NCBI GenBank assembly: GCA_021201335.1
Contig: JAJQFD010000009.1
Coordinates: 62,001-126,000 of the forward strand
Length of the DNA: 64,000 nucleotides
Reading direction: 5' to 3'
DNA from: Bacteroides sp.
GTDB lineage: Bacteria > Bacteroidota > Bacteroidia > Bacteroidales > Bacteroidaceae
The position numbers were made by a program, and so were the translations under genes. Under the pieces are notes generated by a model. The model did not search any database. It was not told the origin of the DNA and saw only the letters and a program-made list of their open reading frames with translations. This document shows positions 18,509-28,233 of this stretch, in pieces. Each line of letters opens with the position of its first letter. Position 1 is the stretch's first letter.

Positions 18509-19916
18509 CTAATAGGGTGCATCCGTCGAAGTCACCCGAATCAGTTTTTTGTTCACAAATTCTTTCATGCCCTCTTTTGATAATTCCCTGCCGTAACCGG
18601 AATTCTTAACACCGCCGAACGGCAGTTCAGGAGCAGTAGCAGTTACATGATTGATATAAACCATTCCGGTTTCTATCTGGCGAGCTACCCGAATGCCTCG
18701 TTCTTCGTCTTTTGTCAGAATGGATCCGCCTAAGCCATAAATAGAATCATTGGCCAGATCAATGGCTGCCTGCTCATCTTTTACCGGATAGATACAAATA
18801 ACCGGACCAAAGATTTCTTCTTTATAGGCTACTGTTTCAGGTGTAATATTCGTCAGAATGGTAGGTTCCATGAAAGCTCCGGGTCTATCCAGTTGCTTAC
18901 CTCCATAAACTAATTTGGCTCCTTTCTCTACCGAATCACTCACCTGTTTTAGTACCTTCTTCATGGCATCTGTACTTACCAGTGGACCCAGTTCTGTTTG
19001 TTCATCCTGCGGATCGCCTACTTTTATATTTTCGACTTTCTCCTTCACTTTCCGGATAAACTCTTCAGCAACTTTCTCCATGATGATAATACGTTTGGGA
19101 GAGGTACATACTTGTCCCGCGTTTGATAAGCGTTCTTCGACAACCATCTCAACCGCTTCCTCCATATCCGCATCATCCAATATAATGAATGGATCACTAC
19201 CACCTAATTCAAGAACTGTCTTTTTCAAAGCTTTACCAGCATTGGATGCAATCTCAGAACCAGCCCGTTCACTTCCGGTAAAAGTTATCCCTCTCACGTA
19301 TTGATGAGCAATCACATCGGCAGATTCTTCTTCCGAAATAAAGATATTAGTATAAACTCCATCAGGTGCACCCGCATCCTTGAATATTTTTTTCTACAGC
19401 TAACGCACACTGAGGAACATTATGTGAATGTTTAAGTATAAAAGTATTTCCCGCCATAATATGCGGAGCAGCTGCACGTATAATCTGATAGAAAGGAAAA
19501 TTCCAGGGTTGTATGCTGAAAATTACTCCCAGAGGTTCAAAACAGACAAACGCTTGCCCTGTTTTGGTTTCCAGGGCCTCATCTGCCAAAATTTTTTCTC
19601 CGTTTTCAGCATAATAGGTACAGATACCTGCACATAACTCTACTTCTTCTATCCCTTCTGAATAGATCTTGCCCATTTCAATGCTGCAAAGCCGGGCCAA
19701 TTCTGCTTTTCTTTCATCCAGCAATCCGGCTACTCTAGAAAGCAGCTGAGCACGTTCACTGAATGGAGTATTTTTCCATTTCGTAAATGCTTCATGCGCT
19801 TTCTCCACTACCTCGTTAACCTGATCTTTGTTAAGAGTATTAAATGTTTTTTCCACCTTTTCCGTTGCCGGATTTAAGGTTCTGAATGTTGATTTCTGAT
19901 TATTCTTTTCTTCCAT
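18509..19916 (-). pseudogene. Aldehyde dehydrogenase (succinate-semialdehyde type), frameshifted at an A7 run
   Basis: Two frames make one NAD(P)-dependent aldehyde dehydrogenase of about 468 residues. The first (ATG 19916) has the N-terminal cofactor domain: FRTLNPATEKVEKTFNTL, GVIFSIQPWNFPFYQIIRAA, GNTFILKHSHNVP. The second continues from DAGAPDGVYTNIFISEEESA with FTGSERAGSEIA, general base Glu in LELGGSDPF, nucleophile Cys in NAGQVCTSPKR, and the C-terminal PFGGVKNSGYGREL. The frames join in seven A (19387-19393, coding strand); six would give VEKIFKDAGAPDG. The layout and length match GabD-like succinate-semialdehyde dehydrogenases, oxidising an aldehyde to an acid in the cytoplasm. Substrate is inferred from general resemblance only. 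The gene stands alone. Confidence 0.85.
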
Positions 19917-20162
19917 AAGTTACTTTTTACATGTTTATATCTTATCACGAAACAGATAAAAAGAGGAGTAAGATTGGTGTGTTATTTCTTTTTCTTATTG
20001 TTTAACCAATCTTCTGAGCTGCTAGAATATATTATAAGCGAATTAACAACGAGTTAGTAGCACTTTAGTTTCTTTCTCGTCCGCATTCCTGCGTAATCAT
20101 TACTCAAACTATATTTGTTTTTCTTATATTTGCCTCTCAAATTACAAAAAGACAGAAAAACC

Positions 20163-21551
20163 ATGAACAATTCCCCTCAATTGACTGCAAAAGGTTTCTC
20201 CAGAGCATTTTGGGTCAGTAATACAGTCGAACTGTTTGAACGCATGGCCTATTATGCCGTTTTTATCGTTCTAACCATCTATCTCTCAACCATTCTGGGC
20301 TTTAATGACCTGGAAGCCAGTATGATCTCAGGGTTGTTTTCCGGAGGACTTTATCTCCTACCTATTTTTACAGGTGCCTATGCCGATAAGATTGGATTTC
20401 GTAAATCAATGCTTACCGCATTTTCTTTGTTAACCATTGGTTATTTGGGCTTAGGAATACTCCCTACCTTGCTGGAGTCAACCGGGCTGGTATCATACGG
20501 AGAAACAACAACTTTCTCTGGAATACAGGAAAGCTCAAACAGATGGATTATTGTCCCTATTCTATTGACTATTGTAGTAGGCGGTTCGTTTATTAAGTCG
20601 GTAATCTCGGCTTCGGTAGCAAAAGAAACGACTGAAGCAAACCGTGCCCGTGGGTATTCCATCTTCTATATGATGGTCAACATCGGTGCTTTTACCGGGA
20701 AGACAGTGATCGATCCTCTGAGAGGTGTAATTGGAGAAGAAGCCTATATTTACATCAATTACTTTGCTGCTGCCATGACATTCATTGCTTTGATAGCGGT
20801 TTATCTATTATATAAATCTGCCCATACCGCGGGACAGGGAAAAAGCATGAAGGAAATTGCCCAAGGATTTGTGAGAGTACTCTCCAATTGGCGTCTTTTA
20901 ACCCTGATCCTTATCATCACCGGATTCTGGATGGTGCAACACCAACTTTATGCCACCATGCCTAAATATGTAATCCGAATGGCAGGCGAAGCAGCCAGAC
21001 CAGGTTGGATTGCCAATGTAAATCCTTTCGTCGTCGTTTGTTGCGTAGGCTTCATTACCCGGCTGATGGCGAAAAGAACGGCTATTACTTCTATGAGTGT
21101 AGGTATGTTTCTGATTCCTTTTTCCGCTTTACTGATGGCAACGGGCAATATGCTAGGCAATGAGGTAATTACCGGTATGAGTAACATTACAATGATGATG
21201 ATTGCTGGTATTATTGTGCAAGGATTGGCGGAATGTTTTATCTCTCCACGCTATCTTGAATATTTCTCTCTACAAGCCCCTAAAGGTGAAGAAGGATTAT
21301 ATCTGGGATTCAGTCACCTTCACTCATTTCTCTCTTCTATCTTCGGATTCGGATTGGCCGGTTATCTGCTAACCAAATACTGCCCTGATCCGACTCTGTT
21401 TGAAACTCATGAAGCCTGGGAAGCTGCCAGTGTAAATGCACATTACATCTGGTTTTATTTCGCGGCTATAGGTGTTGTAGCTGCTATCGCATTGGTAATC
21501 TTCGGAAGAATCACCCGGTATCTCGATAAAAAGAAAGAAATACAAGCCTGA
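20163..21551 (+). CDS. POT/PTR2-type MFS transporter (oligopeptide-like)
   Basis: 462 residues from ATG 20163 (MNNSPQLTAKGFSRAFWVSN). The first helix carries the POT signature ELFERMAYYAVFIVLTIYLS (E-x2-ER-x-x-YY form), used for proton coupling, and GAYADKIGFRKSML is an MFS motif A. About 12-14 helices can be counted. The large loop near residue 110-135 (VSYGETTTFSGIQESSNRW) is longer than in drug exporters. POT proteins import di- and tripeptides or related compounds with protons. Two -7-like elements, TATATTTG at 20110-20117 and 20125-20132, lie upstream, without a clear -33. A strong terminator follows at 21580. The peptide substrate is inference from the family. Confidence 0.82.
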   Translation: MNNSPQLTAKGFSRAFWVSNTVELFERMAYYAVFIVLTIYLSTILGFNDLEASMISGLFSGGLYLLPIFTGAYADKIGFRKSMLTAFSLLTIGYLGLGILPTLLESTGLVSYGETTTFSGIQESSNRWIIVPILLTIVVGGSFIKSVISASVAKETTEANRARGYSIFYMMVNIGAFTGKTVIDPLRGVIGEEAYIYINYFAAAMTFIALIAVYLLYKSAHTAGQGKSMKEIAQGFVRVLSNWRLLTLILIITGFWMVQHQLYATMPKYVIRMAGEAARPGWIANVNPFVVVCCVGFITRLMAKRTAITSMSVGMFLIPFSALLMATGNMLGNEVITGMSNITMMMIAGIIVQGLAECFISPRYLEYFSLQAPKGEEGLYLGFSHLHSFLSSIFGFGLAGYLLTKYCPDPTLFETHEAWEAASVNAHYIWFYFAAIGVVAAIALVIFGRITRYLDKKKEIQA

Positions 21552-21579
21552 TTCTCTTCAATTTTTTAGCTATATTTAT

Positions 21580-21606
21580 CGGCGCTTTCTAAAAGCGCCG
21601 TTTTTT
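21580..21606 (+). terminator. Rho-independent terminator after the POT transporter
   Basis: A 9-bp GC-rich stem, CGGCGCTTT (21580-21588) with AAAGCGCCG (21592-21600), loop CTA, followed by six T (21601-21606). It lies 29 bp after the stop at 21551. Confidence 0.9.
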
Positions 21607-21658
21607 GTGAGTATTGTGCCACTCCAGCACAACCTCGGCCCTCAAAATCAACCCGAAG

Positions 21659-22494
21659 ATGCAATTAAGTATAGAATACCCTGAGAGTGAGAAGAAAATT
21701 CGATTTTTAAGCCTGGCTAGCGGTAGTAGTGGCAACTGTTATTATTTAGGATACAGCAGTTATGGAATTCTGATTGATGCCGGCATCGGCATTCGCACCA
21801 TAAAAAAACATTGAAAGAATTCAATATATCCATGGACTCCATCCGCGGAGTCCTCATCACACATGATCATGCCGACCATATAAAAGCAGTAGGACATTTA
21901 GGGGAAAAGCTTCATATCCCTATTTATACGACAGCCCGTGTACATGAAGGAATTAACCGAAGTTATTGTGTCACAGAAAAGCTTTATTCCTGTGTACGAC
22001 ATATTGAGAAAGAAGTACCGGTGCAACTGGGCGATTTTCGCATTGAAGCTTTTGAAGTCCCTCACGATGGCACAGATAATGTGGGATATTGCATTGAAAT
22101 AGCAAAACAAACTTTTTCCTTCTTAACCGACCTAGGTGAAATTACTGAATTGGCCGCACGCTATATTAGTAGAGCCAATTACCTAATACTGGAATCCAAT
22201 TATGATGAAGAAATGCTGAGAATGGGTTCATATCCCGCCTATTTGAAACAACGGATTACCAGTAGAACTGGTCATCTAAGCAATAGAGTGGCTTCAGAGT
22301 TTTTAGCAGAAAATATTCCACCCCATTTAAAATATATCTGGCTCTGCCATTTAAGCAAAGACAATAATCATCCGGAGCTGGCCTACAAAACAATGGAATG
22401 GCAACTTCGATTGAAAGGGATTATCGTAGGTAAAGATATACAACTACTTGCTTTAAAGCGAAATACACCTTCCGAGTTGTACGAACTGAAATAA
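21659..22494 (+). pseudogene. WalJ/YycJ-like metallo-beta-lactamase-fold hydrolase, frameshifted at an A7 run
   Basis: From ATG 21659 (MQLSIEYPESEKKIRFLSLA) the first frame gives SGSSGNCYYLGYSSYGILID and AGIGIRTIKKH, then stops at 21814. The next frame continues LKEFNISMDSIRGVLITHDH with the metal-binding THDHADH, then FEVPHDGTDNVGYCIE, FLTDLGE, YLILESNYDEEML and GHLSNRVASEFL, and ends at 22494. Seven A at 21802-21808 hold the shift; eight would give TIKKTLKEF. Joined, it is about 278 residues, normal for YycJ/WalJ-like proteins, which are single-strand nuclease-like enzymes near DNA repair or cell-wall regulation in other phyla. All metal ligands appear present in the joined protein. The gene stands alone between a terminator and tRNA-Lys. 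Confidence 0.85.
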
Positions 22495-22530
22495 GCGTAT
22501 TTTTTTCTTGTAGAAAAAACAGAGGATTCG

Positions 22531-22562
22531 TTTGGCTAAATAAAAGTAATCGACTAAATTTG
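22531..22562 (+). promoter_or_regulatory. Promoter of tRNA-Lys
   Basis: TTTG (22531-22534), 20-base spacer, TAAATTTG (22555-22562), a full Bacteroidetes consensus match, 20 bp before the first base of the tRNA. Confidence 0.8.
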
Positions 22563-22581
22563 CACACGCAAAACAGAAAAT

Positions 22582-22654
22582 GCACTCTTAGCTCAGCTGG
22601 TAGAGCAATTGACTCTTAATCAATGGGTCCAGGGTTCGAGTCCCTGAGGGTGTA
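22582..22654 (+). tRNA. tRNA-Lys (anticodon CTT)
   Basis: A 73-base cloverleaf: 7-bp acceptor stem (GCACTCT with AGGGTGT, G-U at the top), D arm GCTC-AGCTGGTA-GAGC, anticodon arm ATTGA-CTCTTAA-TCAAT with anticodon CTT reading AAG, variable loop GGGTC, T arm CAGGG-TTCGAGT-CCCTG, discriminator A. CCA is not encoded. A consensus promoter lies directly upstream. Confidence 0.95.
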
Positions 22655-22775
22655 CTGATAATGAGGGAGTTACAGAAATGTGACTTCCTTTTTTTATTGT
22701 ATTTTATTATCAATTTGACTACAAAGGTAAACCAAGAAGTAAACCTAAATTCAAGATGAATGCATAGGTGCAAAA

Positions 22776-22859
22776 AACGGTTACCGTTATACCCCTTAGT
22801 GGTAACCGTTTTAGGTGCTGATGGTAACCGTTCCTACCCTAAACGGTTACCGTTTTTTT
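22776..22859 (+). terminator. Four-copy hairpin array ending in a terminator
   Basis: AACGGTTACC occurs at 22776-22785 and 22842-22851 and its complement GGTAACCGTT at 22801-22810 and 22823-22832. The last pair forms a 10-bp hairpin followed by G and T7 (22853-22859), a good terminator. Copies 1:2 and 3:4 can pair, or copy 2 extended by TTAGG can pair with copy 4, so exclusive structures are possible. The rest of 22655-23346 holds no ORF; it has another hairpin at 23202 and two weakly similar stretches (about 22915-22950 and 23008-23040). Confidence 0.65.
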
Positions 22860-23201
22860 AAGCACACTTATAGGGTCTTGCACTTAACTTTAGTAATCTG
22901 ATTTTGGTTGTTTTCTTGTCTTATCCCTGTAGCGAGTTGACGGGTTTAACATTTAAAACTATATTAGGTTGATTGTTTTTTCTTTTATCTCTAAAAGCTG
23001 TTTACCCTTTTCTCTTTTACCCCTGAAACGGGTTGATAAATTAATTCTTGAGCAATAATTTTGAACCAGAAATACTTTGTTTTAAGGCCAGCCCTTTTCT
23101 TGTTTGTACTCTTTGGCAGAGCATTTTTTTCCTAAGATAAATGATGGGATTTATATGGATGCTGATAGTTGTAAAAATGGATGGTCTGACCCGCCCTCAA
23201 C

Positions 23202-23228
23202 TTCCTGTAAAAGGAACCTTTACAGGAA
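23202..23228 (+). repeat. Hairpin upstream of 23347
   Basis: A perfect 10-bp inverted repeat, TTCCTGTAAA (23202-23211) with TTTACAGGAA (23219-23228), loop of 7 bases, followed by ATTTTATTT. It may be a terminator or a leader hairpin for the gene starting at 23347. Confidence 0.5.
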
Positions 23229-23346
23229 ATTTTATTTGCTAATGAAGTCCCTGATTACATTTATAAAAGTAATTTAAAAGACAAATTATAATTTGGTGTT
23301 GTAAAATATGTATTGTAATATTGTTTGTTACTTAAACTATATTCTG

Positions 23347-24000
23347 ATGAAAGCACTAAAAACTATTCTACTTTTATCTGCATTATTTTTCTTTCCATTG
23401 AGTGTATTTTCCACAGCACAGAAACCTGATAAGATTATTTATCAAGGTAAAGTGTATAGTTTACATACAAATCCACTAGAATTTTTTTTTAAGATTTATC
23501 CGGAAAAAAGACCTCAAAACGGTTCAATCTCTACTAATTTGTGGCGTGGCTATGTGGCTACTTTTGAGATTATTGATAGCGTTCTTTATCTCAAAGATAT
23601 TGAGATTGAAACATATGTCAAAAAGAAAAGAACCTGGAAAAGTGTATTAAAGGAAGTTTTTCCAGATTCTGATAGGGTAAAAATAGATTGGATCGAGGGA
23701 TTGCTGGTTATTCCCTACGGAAAATTAAAGAATTATGTTCACATGGGCTATGCATCCGAGTATTCAAATTACATATTACTTGAAATAGATAAAGGTCATC
23801 TGAAGAAGGAAATGGAATTTGATAGCGAGCAATATAGCAAATTTAGGAAAAAGCAATTTGAAGCATTCAGAAAATCTTCTGAATACGAGGAAAAGAAAAG
23901 ACTTTTGCGAGAGCAAAATTCCCGTATGACAGATGAATTTATAGATTCTTTCTTACAAGACTTTGTGATTGATTATATAACAAAAATACTAGTAGAATAA
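23347..24000 (+). CDS. Secreted protein of unknown function
   Basis: About 217 residues from ATG 23347 (MKALKTILLLSALFFFPLSV), chosen because a signal peptide starts there; an earlier in-frame ATG at 23308 would add 13 residues before it. The mature part is beta-rich with KIIYQGKVYSLHTNPLEFFF, LWRGYVATFEIIDSVLYLKD and IDWIEGLLVIPYGKL, then a charged helical C-terminus (about 150-205) likely to form a coiled region. I do not recognise a named domain. Compact secreted proteins of this look occur singly in Bacteroidetes, some beside toxin systems, but no toxin gene is next to it. Its codon use looks more AT-rich than its neighbours. Confidence 0.6.
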   Translation: MKALKTILLLSALFFFPLSVFSTAQKPDKIIYQGKVYSLHTNPLEFFFKIYPEKRPQNGSISTNLWRGYVATFEIIDSVLYLKDIEIETYVKKKRTWKSVLKEVFPDSDRVKIDWIEGLLVIPYGKLKNYVHMGYASEYSNYILLEIDKGHLKKEMEFDSEQYSKFRKKQFEAFRKSSEYEEKKRLLREQNSRMTDEFIDSFLQDFVIDYITKILVE

Positions 24001-24113
24001 TAATGTGGCCATGATAACAAGGTACTTACAAAGGCAAATTATTATTTTACCGCACAAAAATATCGTTCATATAACATTTCTCTCCTTGTTTTTGTTATAC
24101 TTAAAAAAACAAG

Positions 24114-24314
24114 ATGAAGACAAACCATAATATAAACCTAGAAGCAGTCAAAACCTTTATTGACGAGATTCAGCAGACAAAGAATTACGACCGGAAGCGG
24201 ATATCGGAATACCATGATCAGATATTCGGTAAAGACGATCGTTCTGTTGATCCGTGTCCAATCATGCAGATGCGAAAGATTAAGGCATGGTATCAGGATC
24301 AAAATAAAAGCTAA
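24114..24314 (+). CDS. Small hypothetical protein (66 aa)
   Basis: A 66-residue, charged, mostly helical soluble protein (NLEAVKTFIDEIQQTKNYDR, then DPCPIMQMRKIKAWYQDQN). It has one Cys and no signal peptide. It lies between unrelated genes with about 110 and 170 bp gaps. The even helix pattern and amino acid make-up suggest a real gene, but I see no recognisable domain and no strong ribosome site. Confidence 0.45.
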   Translation: MKTNHNINLEAVKTFIDEIQQTKNYDRKRISEYHDQIFGKDDRSVDPCPIMQMRKIKAWYQDQNKS

Positions 24315-24488
24315 ACTATCTCTCTTCAAATTTGAACATTAACTATCTTGATCTTTCCTTTTAACTATCTTCCCTGATTCTCTATAAATTTATTCTATAA
24401 ATTTGCGGCAATTAAATGTGCAGAAGATAACCCCTCATTTATCCTCAAAAAGTAAATAGATATAATTCCTATAGAAGCAAAAATATAC

Positions 24489-26618
24489 ATGGCAGATTAT
24501 TTGGACCAACTAAATCCTGAACAACTTGAATCCGTTCAAACCACTGAAGGGGCCATACGTGTGCTGGCGGGTGCCGGAACGGGGAAAACGCGGGCATTGA
24601 CCTCGCGCTATTGTTACCTGACGGATACGCTTGGCGTTGCACCTAAAAACATTGTGTGCATGACATTCACCAACCGGGCGGCCAATGAAATGAAACACCG
24701 GATACGGACTGTGCTGGGCGATATGGATTTGGGCTATATTTGTACCTTCCATGCTTTCTGTGTACAGTTGTTGAAAGAAGATATCCATGTACTCAACTTC
24801 CCTAAGAACTTTATAATCCTTGACGTGGAAGACCAGAAACAAATGCTGTTGAGAATATTTGAGGAGATGGGCCTTACTCTTCGGGAAACGACTATTAAAC
24901 GTACCATAGATGAAGTATTGGAAGCAAAAAAGCTTTTCGCTACGAGTTATATCGATTATATTTATGAACTGAACAACGAAGAACTAAAAGCGAAATTTAC
25001 ACAAACCACCGACCGCAATGAAGAGATTTTCCTGCGCTACCTCTATGAACAAAAGAAATGCTTTGGGTGCGATTTTAACGATATCATCAATTTCGCATCA
25101 TATATACTAGATCATTTCCCGGAGGTATTGAAGAAGTGGCAGGACAGGATGCAATATGTGATGGTGGATGAATTTCAGGACGTCAGTCAGCGGCAGTACA
25201 ACATCGCCCGGTTGCTTGCCGGTAAGCATGGCAATTTATTTATTGTAGGCGATCCGGATCAAACGATCTATTCATGGCGGGGCTCTCATGTTAAATTGTT
25301 TCTGGATTTTGATAAAGTGTATCCGAGTGCTAAAACTATACTGTTGACAACTAATTATCGTTCCATTCCCGAAATTCTCCATGCATCGAACGTGCTGATT
25401 GAAAAAAATATCATCCGTTTCCCCAAAAAGTTGATACCTACCAAACCTTCTGGCGAACTTCCTTTGTATAATCATTTGAGTAATGAAAAGGAGGAGGCAG
25501 AATGGATTTATAAAGAGATCTATGAATTAGCGAAAGTGGGGGTTTCTTTGAATAAGATCGCTATACTCTACCGGGCGCATTATCTGACCCGTCCGTTAGA
25601 AGAATGTTTTATCGAAAAGGGCCTGTCCTATAAAATATTCAGTGGCATAGAGTTTTATGGGAGGAAGGAAATCAAAGACATCATTTGCTATTTACGGATG
25701 CTAACGTCGGCCGATGATATGGCATTTCTGCGTACAATCAATAATCCCTCGCGTAAAATTGGAAAAAAGAAAATCGGTTTTCTCAAGGACTATGCAGAAG
25801 AAAATAACCTGTCACTTTATCATGCACTCAAGGATAACGGGAATAATCCTTTGTTCCGGGGCACACTGGCTGTACAGTATGTGGAGGCGATTGAATCAGT
25901 AAAACAGTTTGTCCATACGGATAAGTTAGGAGACATTCTGCAAATGTTGCTCGATAGAAGTGGATATGAAGAATTCCTTCGTCTGCAAGGCGATCAGGAA
26001 CGATTGGATAATGTGGCTGAGTTAAAACGATCTATTGAAAATGCCGGACAAGATGATGATGCTACGCTAGAAGATTTCTTATCGCGGATTGCCCTACTTA
26101 CCAATCTCGACCACGAGAACGAGCAGGAATCGGTGAAATTGATGACTATCCATACTTCGAAAGGAATGGAATTTCCGTATGTATTTATTTGCGGGATGAA
26201 CGAAGGTGTTTTCCCCAGCCGGAGAATAAACACACCGAACGAAATGGACGAAGAACGTCGTTTGGCCTATGTGGCAATGACGCGAGCAATGGATCGGTTA
26301 TATCTTTCCGATTCAGAAGGAATCTCTAACGATGGTATTTTCAAATATCCTTCCCGTTTTATCTTTGATGTCGGGAAAGAAAATATCAGATTTGTAAAGG
26401 AACTTGAACCGTATCTGGAAATCCATTCGAAGAACATTTCCACTGATTTCCCCAAAGAAATTTATCAGACAGGGGATAGAGTAGAACATCCGGTATTTGG
26501 TTGTGGAGTGATTATGGCAATCGATATGGATGAATCGAGCTATTCCATTTTATTCGATAAGTTTACTACGGAACGGAATATTTTGTTTACGGGGAAAATT
26601 ACGAGAATGCATGAATAA
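24489..26618 (+). CDS. UvrD/PcrA-type ATP-dependent DNA helicase
   Basis: 709 residues, full length for superfamily 1A helicases that unwind DNA 3' to 5' in repair and replication restart. Motifs in order: Q motif LNPEQLESVQTT; motif I AGAGTGKTRALTSR; Ia CMTFTNRAANEMKHR; II VDEFQDVSQRQY; III FIVGDPDQTIYSWRGS; IV TNYRSIPEIL; V SVKLMTIHTSKGMEFPYVFI; VI RRLAYVAMTRAMDRLYLS. A C-terminal Tudor-like part (TGDRVEHPVFGCGVIMAI) matches PcrA, where it contacts RNA polymerase. A -7-like TAAATTTG lies at 24398-24405. The gene converges on cydC, whose stop is 16 bp away. In Bacteroides several UvrD paralogues coexist, so I do not assign a symbol. Confidence 0.93.
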   Translation: MADYLDQLNPEQLESVQTTEGAIRVLAGAGTGKTRALTSRYCYLTDTLGVAPKNIVCMTFTNRAANEMKHRIRTVLGDMDLGYICTFHAFCVQLLKEDIHVLNFPKNFIILDVEDQKQMLLRIFEEMGLTLRETTIKRTIDEVLEAKKLFATSYIDYIYELNNEELKAKFTQTTDRNEEIFLRYLYEQKKCFGCDFNDIINFASYILDHFPEVLKKWQDRMQYVMVDEFQDVSQRQYNIARLLAGKHGNLFIVGDPDQTIYSWRGSHVKLFLDFDKVYPSAKTILLTTNYRSIPEILHASNVLIEKNIIRFPKKLIPTKPSGELPLYNHLSNEKEEAEWIYKEIYELAKVGVSLNKIAILYRAHYLTRPLEECFIEKGLSYKIFSGIEFYGRKEIKDIICYLRMLTSADDMAFLRTINNPSRKIGKKKIGFLKDYAEENNLSLYHALKDNGNNPLFRGTLAVQYVEAIESVKQFVHTDKLGDILQMLLDRSGYEEFLRLQGDQERLDNVAELKRSIENAGQDDDATLEDFLSRIALLTNLDHENEQESVKLMTIHTSKGMEFPYVFICGMNEGVFPSRRINTPNEMDEERRLAYVAMTRAMDRLYLSDSEGISNDGIFKYPSRFIFDVGKENIRFVKELEPYLEIHSKNISTDFPKEIYQTGDRVEHPVFGCGVIMAIDMDESSYSILFDKFTTERNILFTGKITRMHE

Positions 26619-26634
26619 CGTGGTTTTGACTGGA

Positions 26635-28233
26635 TCAAATACTTATCACTTTATCTACTATATCTTCAAAATTTCTCAGGTGGGTAGCTATCAAAATAGA
26701 CATATCCGGATATTGTTGTCTGATATTCCGGAAAATAGCCATCGCATTTTCTGAACTGATTCCGGCTGTCGGTTCATCAACCACCAGCAGTTGAGGTTTT
26801 TTAAGCAGCGCTTGTGCCAGCAGGAGTTTTTTACGCTGTCCACCACTCAAGGTTTCTCCGTTTTCACCTAACCAGCTATTTAAGCCGTCAGGAAGCGACG
26901 AACGCCAACTTGCCAAATCAACAGTTTCCAATGCCTGCTCAATCTCTCCGTCGGAGTAACCTTCAAAGTTTTCGCGCAGTGTTCCGGTCAGTAGATAAGC
27001 TTTTTGAGTAACATAAATACATTCGGGCACAGGCAAATGCGATAAATCTGTATCTCCGTTCCATGCCAACGAACCGCTCCGGCGGTACTCGGGATAAAAA
27101 AGGCTGTTTAGCAACGTGGTTTTTCCTTTCCCTGTCTCTCCGAAGAGTGCAATCCATTCTCCTTTTTTTATCTCTAATGACACTTCGGACGTACAGACGG
27201 GCGTTTCGGGTATTTTCGCGCTCACTTTCTTTAAACTGACATTTTCCAATGAAGATGAAATCTGTACTGTCTCCACAGGTTGTTCGCCCTGTTTGATAAT
27301 CGAATCAATATCCCTGATTTGATGGGCAACCGAACTTTTTTCCGATTTTCCCGAGAAAAGCATTTCAGACAATTCGGCTTGTGCCATGATGCCGAAGAAA
27401 ATACCGATTGCCAGGGGGGCATCAATGCCGTAATTACTTGAATTCCACAGTAAGAAAGCTGCGATATAACTAAATCCAAGTCCGGCAATCAATTGCAGGT
27501 AGAATGAGTTGGTTTGCAGTCTATTTTCCAATCGTTCGAGCTGTAACAATCGTTGCTCGTATTGCCCGATGGCTTTTTCTTCCAGATTATATTTTGAAAT
27601 TTCTATCCGACCTCTGAAACTTTGAATGAGTGCCTGGTTGTTCGCTTCGCGCTGTGCCTTCAGTTTTTCGTAGAGTATTTTGTTTCTTCGGAAAAATAGT
27701 TGAGGCACGATAAATAAAAGAATGGCGGATGAAATTAAAAACTCTACTGCTATAACCCGTGAAAATACGATCAGAAAGAAAAAGTAGATACCGAGTGAAA
27801 GTATCAGTGATGTAAAGGGCAAAAGCCACAAAAGGATATGGTTCAGTATCTGGTCGATACCGTACGTACTGTTTTCGAGTAATGCAGAGTTGTTGTTAAC
27901 CTGCTTATTGAAATAAGGGAATTTGGCCACCGACCGGAATATTTTCAATTGTAGTCTTTGCTGCGCTTCGAGCGTGGTTTTGTGATTTTCCAACCTTTCA
28001 AAATACCTCGTCGCCGTGCGCACTAATGCCAGTAATCGGATTATGGCGGAAGGAATTATATAGGGAAATAAGATGTTTGCCGTAACGAAAGCCACACTGC
28101 ACATAGCCAAAAACCATCCAGAGATAGCAGGAAGAGCAATGAACGCCACTGTCCAAAGAAGTAACAACAAAAGACCCCGCAACCATTTGCCGGCCAACGG
28201 CTGTATCATATATTTTACGATAAACTTATTCAT
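26635..28233 (-). CDS. cydC: ABC exporter subunit CydC
   Basis: 532 residues: six membrane helices (to about 300), then an ABC ATPase domain with Walker A GETGKGKTTLLN, signature LSGGQRKKLLLAQ, and Walker B LLVVDEPTAGIS. CydDC is a heterodimeric exporter of cysteine and glutathione to the periplasm and is needed to assemble cytochrome bd. The identification rests on its pairing with a second fused ABC gene (overlap of 8 bp with cydD) and on cytochrome bd genes about 25 kb away in this window. Other heterodimeric ABC exporters are alternatives, but the split order cydD-cydC and the short loops fit. In these proteins the ATPase motifs are intact, so both sites may hydrolyse ATP. Confidence 0.75.
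   Translation of the reverse strand: MNKFIVKYMIQPLAGKWLRGLLLLLLWTVAFIALPAISGWFLAMCSVAFVTANILFPYIIPSAIIRLLALVRTATRYFERLENHKTTLEAQQRLQLKIFRSVAKFPYFNKQVNNNSALLENSTYGIDQILNHILLWLLPFTSLILSLGIYFFFLIVFSRVIAVEFLISSAILLFIVPQLFFRRNKILYEKLKAQREANNQALIQSFRGRIEISKYNLEEKAIGQYEQRLLQLERLENRLQTNSFYLQLIAGLGFSYIAAFLLWNSSNYGIDAPLAIGIFFGIMAQAELSEMLFSGKSEKSSVAHQIRDIDSIIKQGEQPVETVQISSSLENVSLKKVSAKIPETPVCTSEVSLEIKKGEWIALFGETGKGKTTLLNSLFYPEYRRSGSLAWNGDTDLSHLPVPECIYVTQKAYLLTGTLRENFEGYSDGEIEQALETVDLASWRSSLPDGLNSWLGENGETLSGGQRKKLLLAQALLKKPQLLVVDEPTAGISSENAMAIFRNIRQQYPDMSILIATHLRNFEDIVDKVISI

Noticed and set aside
22588..22773. A minus-strand ORF ending GTRTLDPLIKSQLLYQLS
   Set aside because: It is the antisense reading of the tRNA-Lys gene, a well-known false protein.
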